Below, one piece after another: positions 1 to 5,641 of a stretch of 7,672 bases of DNA (position 1 is its first letter; every line of letters starts with the position of its first letter). The notes beneath the pieces were generated by a model, which ran no database searches, had not been told where the DNA came from, and worked only from the letters and a program-made list of their open reading frames with translations. Made by a program: the position numbers and the translations under genes. The stretch comes from an uncultured Lachnospiraceae bacterium. Lineage in GTDB: Bacteria; Bacillota; Clostridia; Lachnospirales; Lachnospiraceae. The stretch is taken from positions 1-7,672 of the forward strand of contig CADBTO010000031.1 in NCBI GenBank assembly GCA_902797565.1, given 5' to 3'.

Positions 1-1
1 T

Positions 2-91
2 GCAGAAGATTCCTGCGTGGCGCGGGATATTGCAGAAACGCCTGCGTTGGCGCGGGGCTTTGCCGGGGGAGCTGCTTTGGAGCGGGAGATC
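2..91 (+). repeat. Three degenerate 30-bp tandem repeats inside the coding region
   Basis: Units at 2-31, 32-61 and 62-91 align without gaps. Units 1 and 2 share GCAGAA at the start and GGCGCGGG in the second half; unit 3 is more diverged. Translated, the units are [20 protein letters not shown] and [10 protein letters not shown]. The array stays in frame and probably continues upstream of the window. Confidence 0.75.
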
Positions 92-445
92 CCGCAGTTC
101 CAGCTGGCGGAGAGCTGGCAGCAGCGGCTGCTGCATCTGATTGATGAACGAGGCTACACGGATACTGAGGTATACAAGCGGGCAAACGTGGACCGGAAGC
201 TTTTTTCGAAGATCCGGAGCAACGCGGCATATCAGCCCAAGAAGCGCACGGCGATGGCGTTTGCCCTGGCTTTGCGGCTGAACCTGGATGAGACGAAGGA
301 TCTTTTGTCCCGGGCGGGTTATGCCCTTTCACCGAGCAGCCTGTTTGACGTGATCGTGGAATATTTTATCGCGCAGGGGGTCTACGACAGCTATACGATC
401 AATCTGGCGCTTTTTGACCACGGGCAGCAGCTCCTGGGGGTTTGA
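2..445 (+). CDS. HTH-like domain protein with decapeptide-repeat linker (5' truncated)
   Basis: The reading frame is open from the first full codon at position 2 to TGA at 443-445, so this is the C-terminal 147 residues of a longer protein. A GTG at 17 could be read as a start, but it has no ribosome site and lies inside a repeat unit, so I treat the gene as truncated. Residues 1-30 are three degenerate 10-residue repeats (pattern A-E/G-x-x-x-hydrophobic-A/E-R-x-I/F). After them comes a compact, mostly helical domain with the landmarks [32 protein letters not shown] and VIVEYFI. From memory of the family, this domain occurs in Clostridia alone or at the C-terminus of macro-domain (ADP-ribose-processing) proteins, often near vWA proteins, and its centre resembles an XRE-type helix-turn-helix. 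What lies N-terminal here cannot be seen. Function is unknown; DNA or partner binding is inference. Confidence 0.75.
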   Translation, partial: AEDSCVARDIAETPALARGFAGGAALEREIPQFQLAESWQQRLLHLIDERGYTDTEVYKRANVDRKLFSKIRSNAAYQPKKRTAMAFALALRLNLDETKDLLSRAGYALSPSSLFDVIVEYFIAQGVYDSYTINLALFDHGQQLLGV

Positions 446-454
446 GCCTGGCAG

Positions 455-479
455 CGGGTTCTGCCCTGGCAGCCCGTTT
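455..479 (+). terminator. Possible terminator hairpin after the HTH-like gene
   Basis: CGGG (455-458) and CTGC (461-464) pair with GCAG (469-472) and CCCG (473-476), with a two-base TT bulge and a CCTG loop, followed by only three T's. It lies 10 bases after the stop codon. The short T-run makes it a weak intrinsic terminator at best. Confidence 0.35.
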
Positions 480-483
480 CAAT

Positions 484-511
484 GTCGCTTGTGAAGCGAC
501 CATATATTTTT
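484..511 (+). terminator. Second small hairpin followed by a T-tract
   Basis: GTCGCTT (484-490) and AAGCGAC (494-500) form a perfect 7-bp stem with a GTG loop. TTTTT follows at 507-511 after a six-base AT-rich gap. Together with the hairpin just upstream it could end transcription of the HTH-like gene. The separation between stem and T-run is longer than usual, so this is tentative. Confidence 0.4.
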
Positions 512-537
512 GAAACAGCATATACTTGTCTCATAAC
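510..537 (+). promoter_or_regulatory. Candidate sigma-A promoter for the vWA gene
   Basis: TTGAAA (510-515, five of six to the -35 consensus) and CATAAC (532-537, four of six to the -10 consensus) are separated by 16 bases, giving a leader of about 50 bases before the ATG at 592. This is the best match I found in the 146-base gap, but the -10 is mediocre. Confidence 0.35.
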
Positions 538-580
538 AAAGCAAACACAGTTTTCCCGGGGATACAGCCCGGAGGAGAAT

Positions 581-586
581 AGGAGG
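581..586 (+). promoter_or_regulatory. Ribosome-binding site of the vWA gene
   Basis: AGGAGG at 581-586 sits five bases before the ATG at 592 and supports that start over the in-frame ATG at 616. A second SD-like GGAGGA at 571-576 is partly covered by a small hairpin (CCGGG 556-560 with CCCGG 568-572). Confidence 0.8.
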
Positions 587-591
587 CAGGT

Positions 592-1308
592 ATGTCAAAT
601 AAAACAGAAGGGACAATGGGGACGCAGGAAACAAAAACAGGTCTGACGGAAATCGTTTTTGTACTGGACCGCAGTGGTTCGATGGGCGGCCTGGAATCCG
701 ATACGATCGGGGGCTATAATGCCATGCTCGCGAAGCAGAAACAGCAGGAGGGCGATGCAGTGCTGTCTACTGTCCTCTTTGATGGCGAGGTGGAGGTGCT
801 GCACGACCGTGTGCCCCTTCGCGAGGTGGAAATGCTGACAGATGAGGATTATTATGTCCGGGGGACGACCGCGCTGCTGGACGCGGTGGGAGGGGCAATC
901 CACCATATCCGAAAGATCCACAAAGCTGCGCCCAGGGAAGCGGTGCCGGCGAAGACCCTGTTTATCATTACGACAGACGGTTATGAAAATGCCAGCCAGC
1001 GGTATTCCTACAGGAAGGTGCGGAAAATGGTGGAGCGCCAGAAACAGAAACATGGCTGGGAGTTTTTGTTCCTGGGTGCAAATATTGATGCCGTGGAGGT
1101 GGCAGGCAGGTTTGGCGTCGCGGCGAACCGTGCCGCACGTTATGAGTGTGATGGGGCAGGGACACGCCTGAATTTTGAAGCGATGTCTTCTGTTATCAGC
1201 TGCGCACGCTCTGCGCCGATGGGTGCGAAGTGCCTGTCCGATGTGATGGATGAGGCGGATTTCCTGGCTCCGATCCGTGAGGATTATAAACGGCGCGGCA
1301 GGAGTTAA
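592..1308 (+). CDS. Stand-alone vWA domain protein (TerY-like)
   Basis: This 238-residue protein is essentially one von Willebrand A domain, a Rossmann-like fold that binds partners through a divalent metal at the MIDAS. The MIDAS is complete: D26-x-S28-x-S30 in LDRSGSMGG, T93 in RGTTALLDA, and D129 in ITTDGYENAS. The N-terminal 19 residues look like a flexible tail. There is no signal peptide or membrane segment, so it should be cytosolic. Similar short vWA proteins are common in Firmicutes, and their distant relative TerY belongs to tellurite/stress gene sets; no ter genes are visible here. The start is set by AGGAGG five bases upstream. The only hint about a partner is the HTH-like gene just upstream on the same strand, separated by 146 bases with hairpins, so co-transcription is doubtful. 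The domain call is secure; the cellular role is not known. Confidence 0.88.
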   Translation: MSNKTEGTMGTQETKTGLTEIVFVLDRSGSMGGLESDTIGGYNAMLAKQKQQEGDAVLSTVLFDGEVEVLHDRVPLREVEMLTDEDYYVRGTTALLDAVGGAIHHIRKIHKAAPREAVPAKTLFIITTDGYENASQRYSYRKVRKMVERQKQKHGWEFLFLGANIDAVEVAGRFGVAANRAARYECDGAGTRLNFEAMSSVISCARSAPMGAKCLSDVMDEADFLAPIREDYKRRGRS

Positions 1309-1319
1309 ATGATTTCGCC

Positions 1320-1348
1320 TTGCATTTCTTCCGGAAAAAGGATATAGT
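1320..1348 (+). promoter_or_regulatory. Candidate promoter for the dipeptidase gene
   Basis: TTGCAT (1320-1325), a 17-base spacer, and TATAGT (1343-1348, five of six to the -10 consensus) lie just past the vWA stop codon. The predicted leader is roughly 55-60 bases and contains the hairpin at 1359-1378. The -35 keeps only the TTG core. If real, the dipeptidase is transcribed separately from the vWA gene. Confidence 0.45.
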
Positions 1349-1358
1349 ATCGTTTGAT

Positions 1359-1383
1359 CCGCCTGCCAGTGCAGGCGGCAGGC
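1359..1383 (+). repeat. Leader hairpin with two overlapping pairings
   Basis: CCGCCTGC (1359-1366) pairs perfectly with GCAGGCGG (1371-1378) around a CAGT loop. An overlapping alternative pairs GCCTGCC (1361-1367) with GGCAGGC (1377-1383). No T-tract follows, so it is not a terminator. It lies 30 bases upstream of the dipeptidase ATG, before the ribosome site at 1403-1407. Confidence 0.5.
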
Positions 1384-1402
1384 GAGATGATCAATGGAAT
1401 GA

Positions 1403-1407
1403 GGAGG
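1403..1407 (+). promoter_or_regulatory. Ribosome-binding site that sets the dipeptidase start
   Basis: GGAGG at 1403-1407 is five bases before the ATG at 1413. This favours that start over the in-frame TTG at 1320, which would add 31 residues unlike the family and would lie inside the candidate promoter. Confidence 0.8.
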
Positions 1408-1412
1408 AAAGC

Positions 1413-2867
1413 ATGGGCGTTTTGGCAGGGCTGGAACCGGAACAGGTGTTTATTTTTTTTGAAGAGATCTCGGCAATTCCGCGAGGATCGAAGAATACAG
1501 GCATGATCAGTGATTATCTGGTCTCATTTGCACAGCAGCGCGGACTGGAGTTTGAACGGGATGAAAAGGATAATGTCGTTATCCGGAAGGATGGGAGCAG
1601 CGGCAGAGAGGCAGAGCCGCCGATCATCCTGCAGGGGCATTCGGATATGGTTTGCGAAAAGGAAGAGGGCTGCGAGATTGAATTTGCAGCTGAGGGGATC
1701 CGGCTGCAGGTCCAGGATGGGATTATTTCGGCGAAAGGAACCACGCTTGGCGGGGATGATGGGATTGCAGTGGCGTACATGCTGGCAATCCTGGATGATC
1801 CGGATCTTTCCCATCCGCCAATTGAAGCAGTCTTTACAGCGGATGAAGAGATCGGGATGATCGGGGCGGAAGCGCTGGATATGGGCAGGCTGAAGGGCAG
1901 GCGGATGCTGAATATCGACTCGGAAGAGGAAGGGGTATTCTATGTCAGCTGTTCAGGAGGCGTCACGGTAAAGGCGCAGCGGATGCTGTCACGGGAGCTG
2001 TTTTCTGGAACAGGGGCAATACTACGAATTTCCGGATTGCTGGGTGGACATTCTGGTGGAGAGATCCACAAGGGCAGGGCGAGCGCCAACAAGCTGCTTG
2101 GCAGGCTTTTGTATGAATTGTCAAAGAAAACGGAAACTCGAATCACTTCGTTTTCCGGAGGGACTGTCGGGAATGCCATTCCGAAGTCTGCGTCCGCATC
2201 TTTAGTGGTGCAGGATTTTTCTGCAGCAAGCCAGGTGATACAAGACATTTCGAGGAAAATTATATCGGAATTTGCCAAGACGGATCCGGATATTTCGATC
2301 ACGCTGCTGGAATCCGGGGAGGCAGAGGAAGCACAGCCATTCGACCAGGCTTCGACACGGGATGTGATTGCGGCACTGTTCCTGTCTCCGGATGGTGTGC
2401 AGCGGATGAGTTTTGATGTGCCAGGTTTGGTGGAAAGTTCTTTGAATCTTGGGATTGCCCGTGCTGGAATGCAGGAAGAAGAAAATAAAATTTTCCTTTT
2501 ATATGAAGTGCGGAGTTCTGTCGAATCGGCAAAGGATGAGATGGTTTCGAGGCTTTCCTGCCTGCTGGAAGGGATGGGCTTTACCGTAGCGTGTTCCAAG
2601 GATTATCCGGGCTGGGTGTATCGGGAAGTGTCCCCCCTGCGGGAAAAGATGATCGAAGTGTACCGGGAGCTTTCCGGGAAGGAGCCATGTGTCTTAGGCA
2701 TTCATGCCGGGCTGGAATGCGGGATTTTTGCAACCCGTCTTCCGGAACTGGATATTATGTCCTTCGGGCCGAACCTGCGGGATGTGCATACGCCGGCGGA
2801 GAGTATGGAAGCAGAAAGCGTGAAACGAACATATGAATTCCTGGTGAAATTATTAGAAGTGATTTGA
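1413..2867 (+). CDS. pepD: Aminoacyl-histidine dipeptidase (PepD family, peptidase M20C)
   Basis: This cytosolic metallopeptidase is expected to hydrolyse dipeptides, classically Xaa-His such as carnosine, using a two-metal (usually zinc) centre. From the ATG at 1413 it has 484 residues, matching the roughly 485 of E. coli PepD. The M20 landmarks are all visible: H76 and D78 in LQGHSDMV (metal ligand and its supporting Asp), bridging D115 in TLGGDDGIA, the general base E145 and ligand E146 in TADEEIGM, D169 in NIDSEEEG, and H459 in DVHTPAES near the C-terminus. The segment between D169 and H459 contains the dimerisation/lid domain usual for M20C, including GLLGGHSGGEIH. There is no signal peptide. 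It has its own ribosome site and a candidate promoter and appears monocistronic. Exact dipeptide preference cannot be read from the sequence; M20C members also cleave other dipeptides and some tripeptides. Confidence 0.95.
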   Translation: MGVLAGLEPEQVFIFFEEISAIPRGSKNTGMISDYLVSFAQQRGLEFERDEKDNVVIRKDGSSGREAEPPIILQGHSDMVCEKEEGCEIEFAAEGIRLQVQDGIISAKGTTLGGDDGIAVAYMLAILDDPDLSHPPIEAVFTADEEIGMIGAEALDMGRLKGRRMLNIDSEEEGVFYVSCSGGVTVKAQRMLSRELFSGTGAILRISGLLGGHSGGEIHKGRASANKLLGRLLYELSKKTETRITSFSGGTVGNAIPKSASASLVVQDFSAASQVIQDISRKIISEFAKTDPDISITLLESGEAEEAQPFDQASTRDVIAALFLSPDGVQRMSFDVPGLVESSLNLGIARAGMQEEENKIFLLYEVRSSVESAKDEMVSRLSCLLEGMGFTVACSKDYPGWVYREVSPLREKMIEVYRELSGKEPCVLGIHAGLECGIFATRLPELDIMSFGPNLRDVHTPAESMEAESVKRTYEFLVKLLEVI

Positions 2868-2873
2868 GAATGA

Positions 2874-2914
2874 GCAGGGGGGCGCGTCCAGTGGTACTGG
2901 ACGCGCCCCCCTGC
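2874..2914. terminator. Perfect 19-bp inverted repeat between convergent genes
   Basis: Bases 2874-2892 pair perfectly with 2896-2914 around a GGT loop. The stem is very GC-rich, with a six-G run facing a six-C run. It starts seven bases after the dipeptidase stop and ends 22 bases before the stop of the convergent small gene, the position expected for a shared bidirectional terminator. Neither strand has a T-run directly after the stem, so it is atypical: it could be a U-tract-poor terminator or an mRNA 3'-end protector. Confidence 0.6.
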
Positions 2915-2936
2915 CTGTTCGGGAATCGGAACTTGC

Positions 2937-3140
2937 TTACTTTTCGTTTGCGCGCATCTGGCGGCGGTAGGCAGCAAAGCGGACTGCCGAGGGATCCCAG
3001 CCATCGCATGCGCAGCCATTTGAACAGTAAATGGGATTTGTCATACTGCGATTTAACATGACGTCAAAATCCTCCTGGGCTAATGTAAAGGGTTTTCCGC
3101 AGCCCGGACAAATCCGCGTGACCTCATTTAGTGTAATCAT
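2937..3140 (-). CDS. Small cysteine-motif (zinc-ribbon-like) hypothetical protein
   Basis: This 67-residue protein is read on the minus strand from ATG (3138-3140) to TAA (2937-2939). An upstream TTG at 3165-3167 would add nine residues, but the sequence AGGAGAGGGG (3147-3156 on the minus strand) fits the ATG. It has C11-P-G-C14 followed by C39-S-N-G-C43-A-C45, a pattern typical of a treble-clef or zinc-ribbon metal site (two pairs about 24 residues apart), with a basic C-terminal tail after G47-W48. The N-terminal ITLNEVTRICPGCGKPF reads like the first knuckle of a ribbon domain. I do not recognise a named family. It is divergent from the HD-GYP gene and convergent with pepD. A role in nucleic-acid or protein binding would be a guess. 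Confidence 0.7.
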   Translation of the reverse strand: MITLNEVTRICPGCGKPFTLAQEDFDVMLNRSMTNPIYCSNGCACDGWDPSAVRFAAYRRQMRANEK

Positions 3141-3174
3141 ATAACGCCCCTCTCCTAATTTGAACAATAAGCCT

Positions 3175-3203
3175 ATACTATCACATTTTGTTTCGCTTGT
3201 GTA
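3175..3203 (-). promoter_or_regulatory. Weak candidate promoter for the small cysteine protein
   Basis: On the minus strand TACACA (3198-3203), 17 bases, and TAGTAT (3175-3180) give a leader of roughly 30 bases before the ATG at 3140. Both boxes are imperfect, so confidence is low. Confidence 0.25.
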
Positions 3204-3209
3204 GTGTTA

Positions 3210-3271
3210 TTTTTCAGATTTTTTTTGGATTTTTGAGAAGTTTTTGAAGTATTTTTCGGTTTCTTTTCTTT
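3210..3271 (+). promoter_or_regulatory. Helically phased T-tracts (predicted curved DNA / UP-element region)
   Basis: Runs of T occur at 3210-3214, 3219-3226, 3230-3234, 3241-3245 and 3252-3256, then a T-rich stretch at 3260-3271. Their centres are about 10-11 bp apart, the phasing known to give intrinsic DNA curvature. The tract ends at the -35 box of the candidate promoter for the HD-GYP gene, where curved or AT-rich DNA often aids RNA polymerase binding or attracts nucleoid proteins. Confidence 0.55.
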
Positions 3272-3297
3272 ACGAATGGTTTTGAATCAGTTATACT
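3269..3297 (+). promoter_or_regulatory. Candidate promoter of the HD-GYP/chemoreceptor operon
   Basis: TTTACG (3269-3274, four of six), a 17-base spacer, and TATACT (3292-3297, five of six) lie about 65 bases before the ATG at 3362. The phased T-tracts abut its upstream edge. The leader is AT-rich and shows no recognisable c-di-GMP riboswitch core. Confidence 0.55.
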
Positions 3298-3347
3298 ATA
3301 ACCGTTTGATTTTTTTGGTTTTCGTAAAGCGCGGAAAGCACTGTTAT

Positions 3348-3355
3348 GGAAAGGG
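3348..3355 (+). promoter_or_regulatory. Ribosome-binding site of the HD-GYP gene
   Basis: GGAAAGGG at 3348-3355 is six bases before the ATG at 3362. It is a weaker Shine-Dalgarno than those of the vWA and pepD genes, but supports this start over the in-frame ATG at 3401. Confidence 0.55.
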
Positions 3356-3361
3356 CTTTTT

Positions 3362-5611
3362 ATGTTTTTGTATTCAGAGGAACGCAAGTCCTATGCGCAG
3401 ATGGATGGGCAGATCAACAGGAAGCTGATGGTGGGCTGGGCGGTCATCGTGGCGGTTCTGCTGGGAGCATACCTGCTTGAGATTGTGAAGGGGGAACGGA
3501 CGGTACAGTATTTCTTCGTCTTTCTGCTTTTTACGTTTGTGCCATTTTTCGTATCCCTGGCCTATTATCTGTATCATCCGGAGACGGGGAAGCTTAAGTA
3601 TCTGAACGCCGTGGGTTACTTTGCCACATATGCGTTTGTGATGGCGACAGGGAACAGCCTGTTTGTATTTACCTATATTTTCCCGATGCTGGCACTCATC
3701 ATCCTCTATCACGACAGAAAGCTGATCCTTTGGATGGGGGCGGTGTCTCTGGCAATCAATGCAGCGAGTATCGGCTGGAAGATCCATCTGGGACAGGTCA
3801 GCCTATCCAACAGCCGGGACGTGGAGATCCAGGTCGCGTGCATTATCCTGATGTTTGCTTACTGTTATATGGCGGCAGGGCTGTATGACAGGATCCACAG
3901 CACCAATGGGGAATATGTGGAGGAGATCAACCATAAATCAGAGCTGCTGCAAGATATGGTGATGCAGACGATTACGACGATCGCAAAGACGATTGACGCA
4001 AAAGATGAGTACACGGAAGGGCACAGTCAGCGGGTGGCTCAGTATTCCAGGCAGCTGGCCCTGGAACTGGGAAAAAGCGAGGATGAGGCGGAGAATATTT
4101 ATTATATCGCGCTTCTGCATGATATTGGCAAGATCGGGATACCGGATACGGTGCTGCACAAGCCCGGCAGGCTTTCCAACGAGGAATTCGGCATTATCAA
4201 GCAGCATCCCCTGATTGGCGCGGAGATCCTGAAGGACGTGCGGGCATTTCCGGGATTGGAGATCGGGGCGCATTACCACCATGAGCGCTATGACGGCAGG
4301 GGCTACCCGGAGGGGATTGGCGGGAAAGACATTCCGGAGGCGGCGCGGATTATCTGCGTGGCAGACAGTTACGACGCGATGAACTCCAACCGGGTGTACC
4401 GCCATCACTTCAAAAAAGAAAATATCGTCAGTGAGATAGAAAACTGCCGGGGGACGCAGTTTGATCCGGTGGTTGCGGATGCGATGGTGAAGCTTTTGCG
4501 GGAAGACCGGCTTGAAGAGCCGCGGCGGGATGACCAGGGGTATACGGAACGTCGGAAAGCGTCCGGTATTGAGACGTCCGGGATTTTGAAGATCAATAAG
4601 ATGCTGCTGGAATCCCTGGCGGATGATTATTCAGACCGTTACCTTCTGGAAACGCTTGCCAGTGCGGATACGATGAATATGGTGATCGAAGAGGTGACGC
4701 GGGAGCTGGCGAGTTCAGATGGTATCATTGTCTTAGTAGACGTGGACAATTTGCGGGATGTGAACCGCGAATACGGCTACCTGCGAGGGGATTACTGCCT
4801 TGCGGCGATTGCTGAAGCACTCGTGCAAAAGGAGCAGAATATGCTGACGGCACGGGTGGAAGGGGATGAATTTGTCTGCTTTATCCAGAATATTGATAAT
4901 GAAGACGAGGCACGGGAACGGATTGAGCGTCTGATCCAGGATGTGCTGGCGAATGTCCGGGTGATAGACGGACTGGAACAGGTGACGATTTCTGTGGGTG
5001 CGGCATACTCGAAATACAGCGGAAATGCGTTTTACCGCCTGCTGCCTGCGGCAGAAAAGGCGTTATACAATATGAAGTCAAGGGGAGGTGATGGATTTGA
5101 GATCTTCCACGAGGATTCTTCAGACAACGGGGAGAGTGCGATGGAGAAGGATCTGGACAACCTGACAGCAGTGATCGAGCACAAGGACAGCTATGACGGG
5201 GCTTTGAACCTGGATTATGAAGAGTTTGGGCATACGCTGGAACTTCTGAAGAATATCGGGAAGCGGGACGAGCGGAATGTACAGCTGGTGCTTTTTTCCG
5301 TCCACGCGAATATCAACACGTCGGAGCTGGTGCAGGAGCGTAATGAGGCAATGAACTACCTGAAGCTGGCGATCAACTCCACAGTTCGGAAGGTGGATGT
5401 GACGACGCGTTATTCCAGTTCCCAGCAGCTTGTACTGTTCCTGAATCTTTCGCAAAACAACCTGACGATGGTTGTAAACCGCATTATCAAAGAGTTCTAC
5501 CGGATGAACCCGTCCAACGCGTTCCAGCTGGTCTATGCGTCCAGGGATGTGTCCCTGGGAGGCAGCGGCGAAACGGATTTGCGGGATTTCATGGCAGAAG
5601 ATCTGGGGTGA
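3362..5611 (+). CDS. Six-TM HD-GYP / GGDEF c-di-GMP signalling protein with extra degenerate cyclase-like domain
   Basis: This 749-residue membrane protein probably turns over c-di-GMP. Six hydrophobic segments (about residues 23-40, 48-70, 82-95, 98-117, 121-138, 154-174) form a membrane sensor module, followed by a helical linker (about 180-205). The HD-GYP phosphodiesterase domain (about 205-380) keeps its expected residues: H221, H253-D254 and K257 in HDIGKIG, H282, H306-H307-E308, D311-G312-x-G314-Y315-P316, and D335. A GGDEF domain follows (about 450-585): D460, N468 and D477 are kept, and the signature is E500-GDEF, one residue off consensus; no RxxD I-site is present at 491-494 (EQNM). 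Residues about 615-735 resemble a second GGDEF fold without an active site. Synthesis by the EGDEF domain is uncertain; in some dual proteins such a domain only binds GTP and regulates the hydrolase. It is the first gene of an apparent operon with the chemoreceptor 30 bases downstream. Confidence 0.9.
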   Translation: MFLYSEERKSYAQMDGQINRKLMVGWAVIVAVLLGAYLLEIVKGERTVQYFFVFLLFTFVPFFVSLAYYLYHPETGKLKYLNAVGYFATYAFVMATGNSLFVFTYIFPMLALIILYHDRKLILWMGAVSLAINAASIGWKIHLGQVSLSNSRDVEIQVACIILMFAYCYMAAGLYDRIHSTNGEYVEEINHKSELLQDMVMQTITTIAKTIDAKDEYTEGHSQRVAQYSRQLALELGKSEDEAENIYYIALLHDIGKIGIPDTVLHKPGRLSNEEFGIIKQHPLIGAEILKDVRAFPGLEIGAHYHHERYDGRGYPEGIGGKDIPEAARIICVADSYDAMNSNRVYRHHFKKENIVSEIENCRGTQFDPVVADAMVKLLREDRLEEPRRDDQGYTERRKASGIETSGILKINKMLLESLADDYSDRYLLETLASADTMNMVIEEVTRELASSDGIIVLVDVDNLRDVNREYGYLRGDYCLAAIAEALVQKEQNMLTARVEGDEFVCFIQNIDNEDEARERIERLIQDVLANVRVIDGLEQVTISVGAAYSKYSGNAFYRLLPAAEKALYNMKSRGGDGFEIFHEDSSDNGESAMEKDLDNLTAVIEHKDSYDGALNLDYEEFGHTLELLKNIGKRDERNVQLVLFSVHANINTSELVQERNEAMNYLKLAINSTVRKVDVTTRYSSSQQLVLFLNLSQNNLTMVVNRIIKEFYRMNPSNAFQLVYASRDVSLGGSGETDLRDFMAEDLG

Positions 5612-5624
5612 TGAAAATAAAAGA

Positions 5625-5630
5625 GAGGAG
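5625..5630 (+). promoter_or_regulatory. Ribosome-binding site of the chemoreceptor gene
   Basis: GAGGAG at 5625-5630 precedes the ATG at 5642 by 11 bases, a slightly long spacing. The 30-base gap after the HD-GYP stop has no terminator or promoter, supporting co-transcription. Confidence 0.6.
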
Positions 5631-5641
5631 TTGTATTACAA

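Noticed and set aside
17..19. GTG start codon for the first gene
   Set aside because: No Shine-Dalgarno precedes it, it falls within a repeat unit, and the frame stays open to the window edge, so upstream truncation is the simpler reading.
1320..1412. N-terminal extension of the dipeptidase from a TTG at 1320
   Set aside because: The extension is not family-like, overlaps a candidate promoter and leader hairpin, and the ATG at 1413 has a good ribosome site and gives the usual family length.
1940..2599. 219-codon open frame on the minus strand
   Set aside because: It is antisense to the dipeptidase, with no ribosome site or domain; the plus-strand frame has intact catalytic motifs over the same stretch.
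2864..3061. 65-codon open frame on the plus strand
   Set aside because: It starts inside the end of the dipeptidase gene, runs through the palindrome and is antisense to the small cysteine gene; it has no domain features.
3298..3361. c-di-GMP riboswitch in the leader of the HD-GYP gene
   Set aside because: The leader after the candidate promoter is only about 60 bases, T-rich, and lacks the conserved GEMM core and paired helices.
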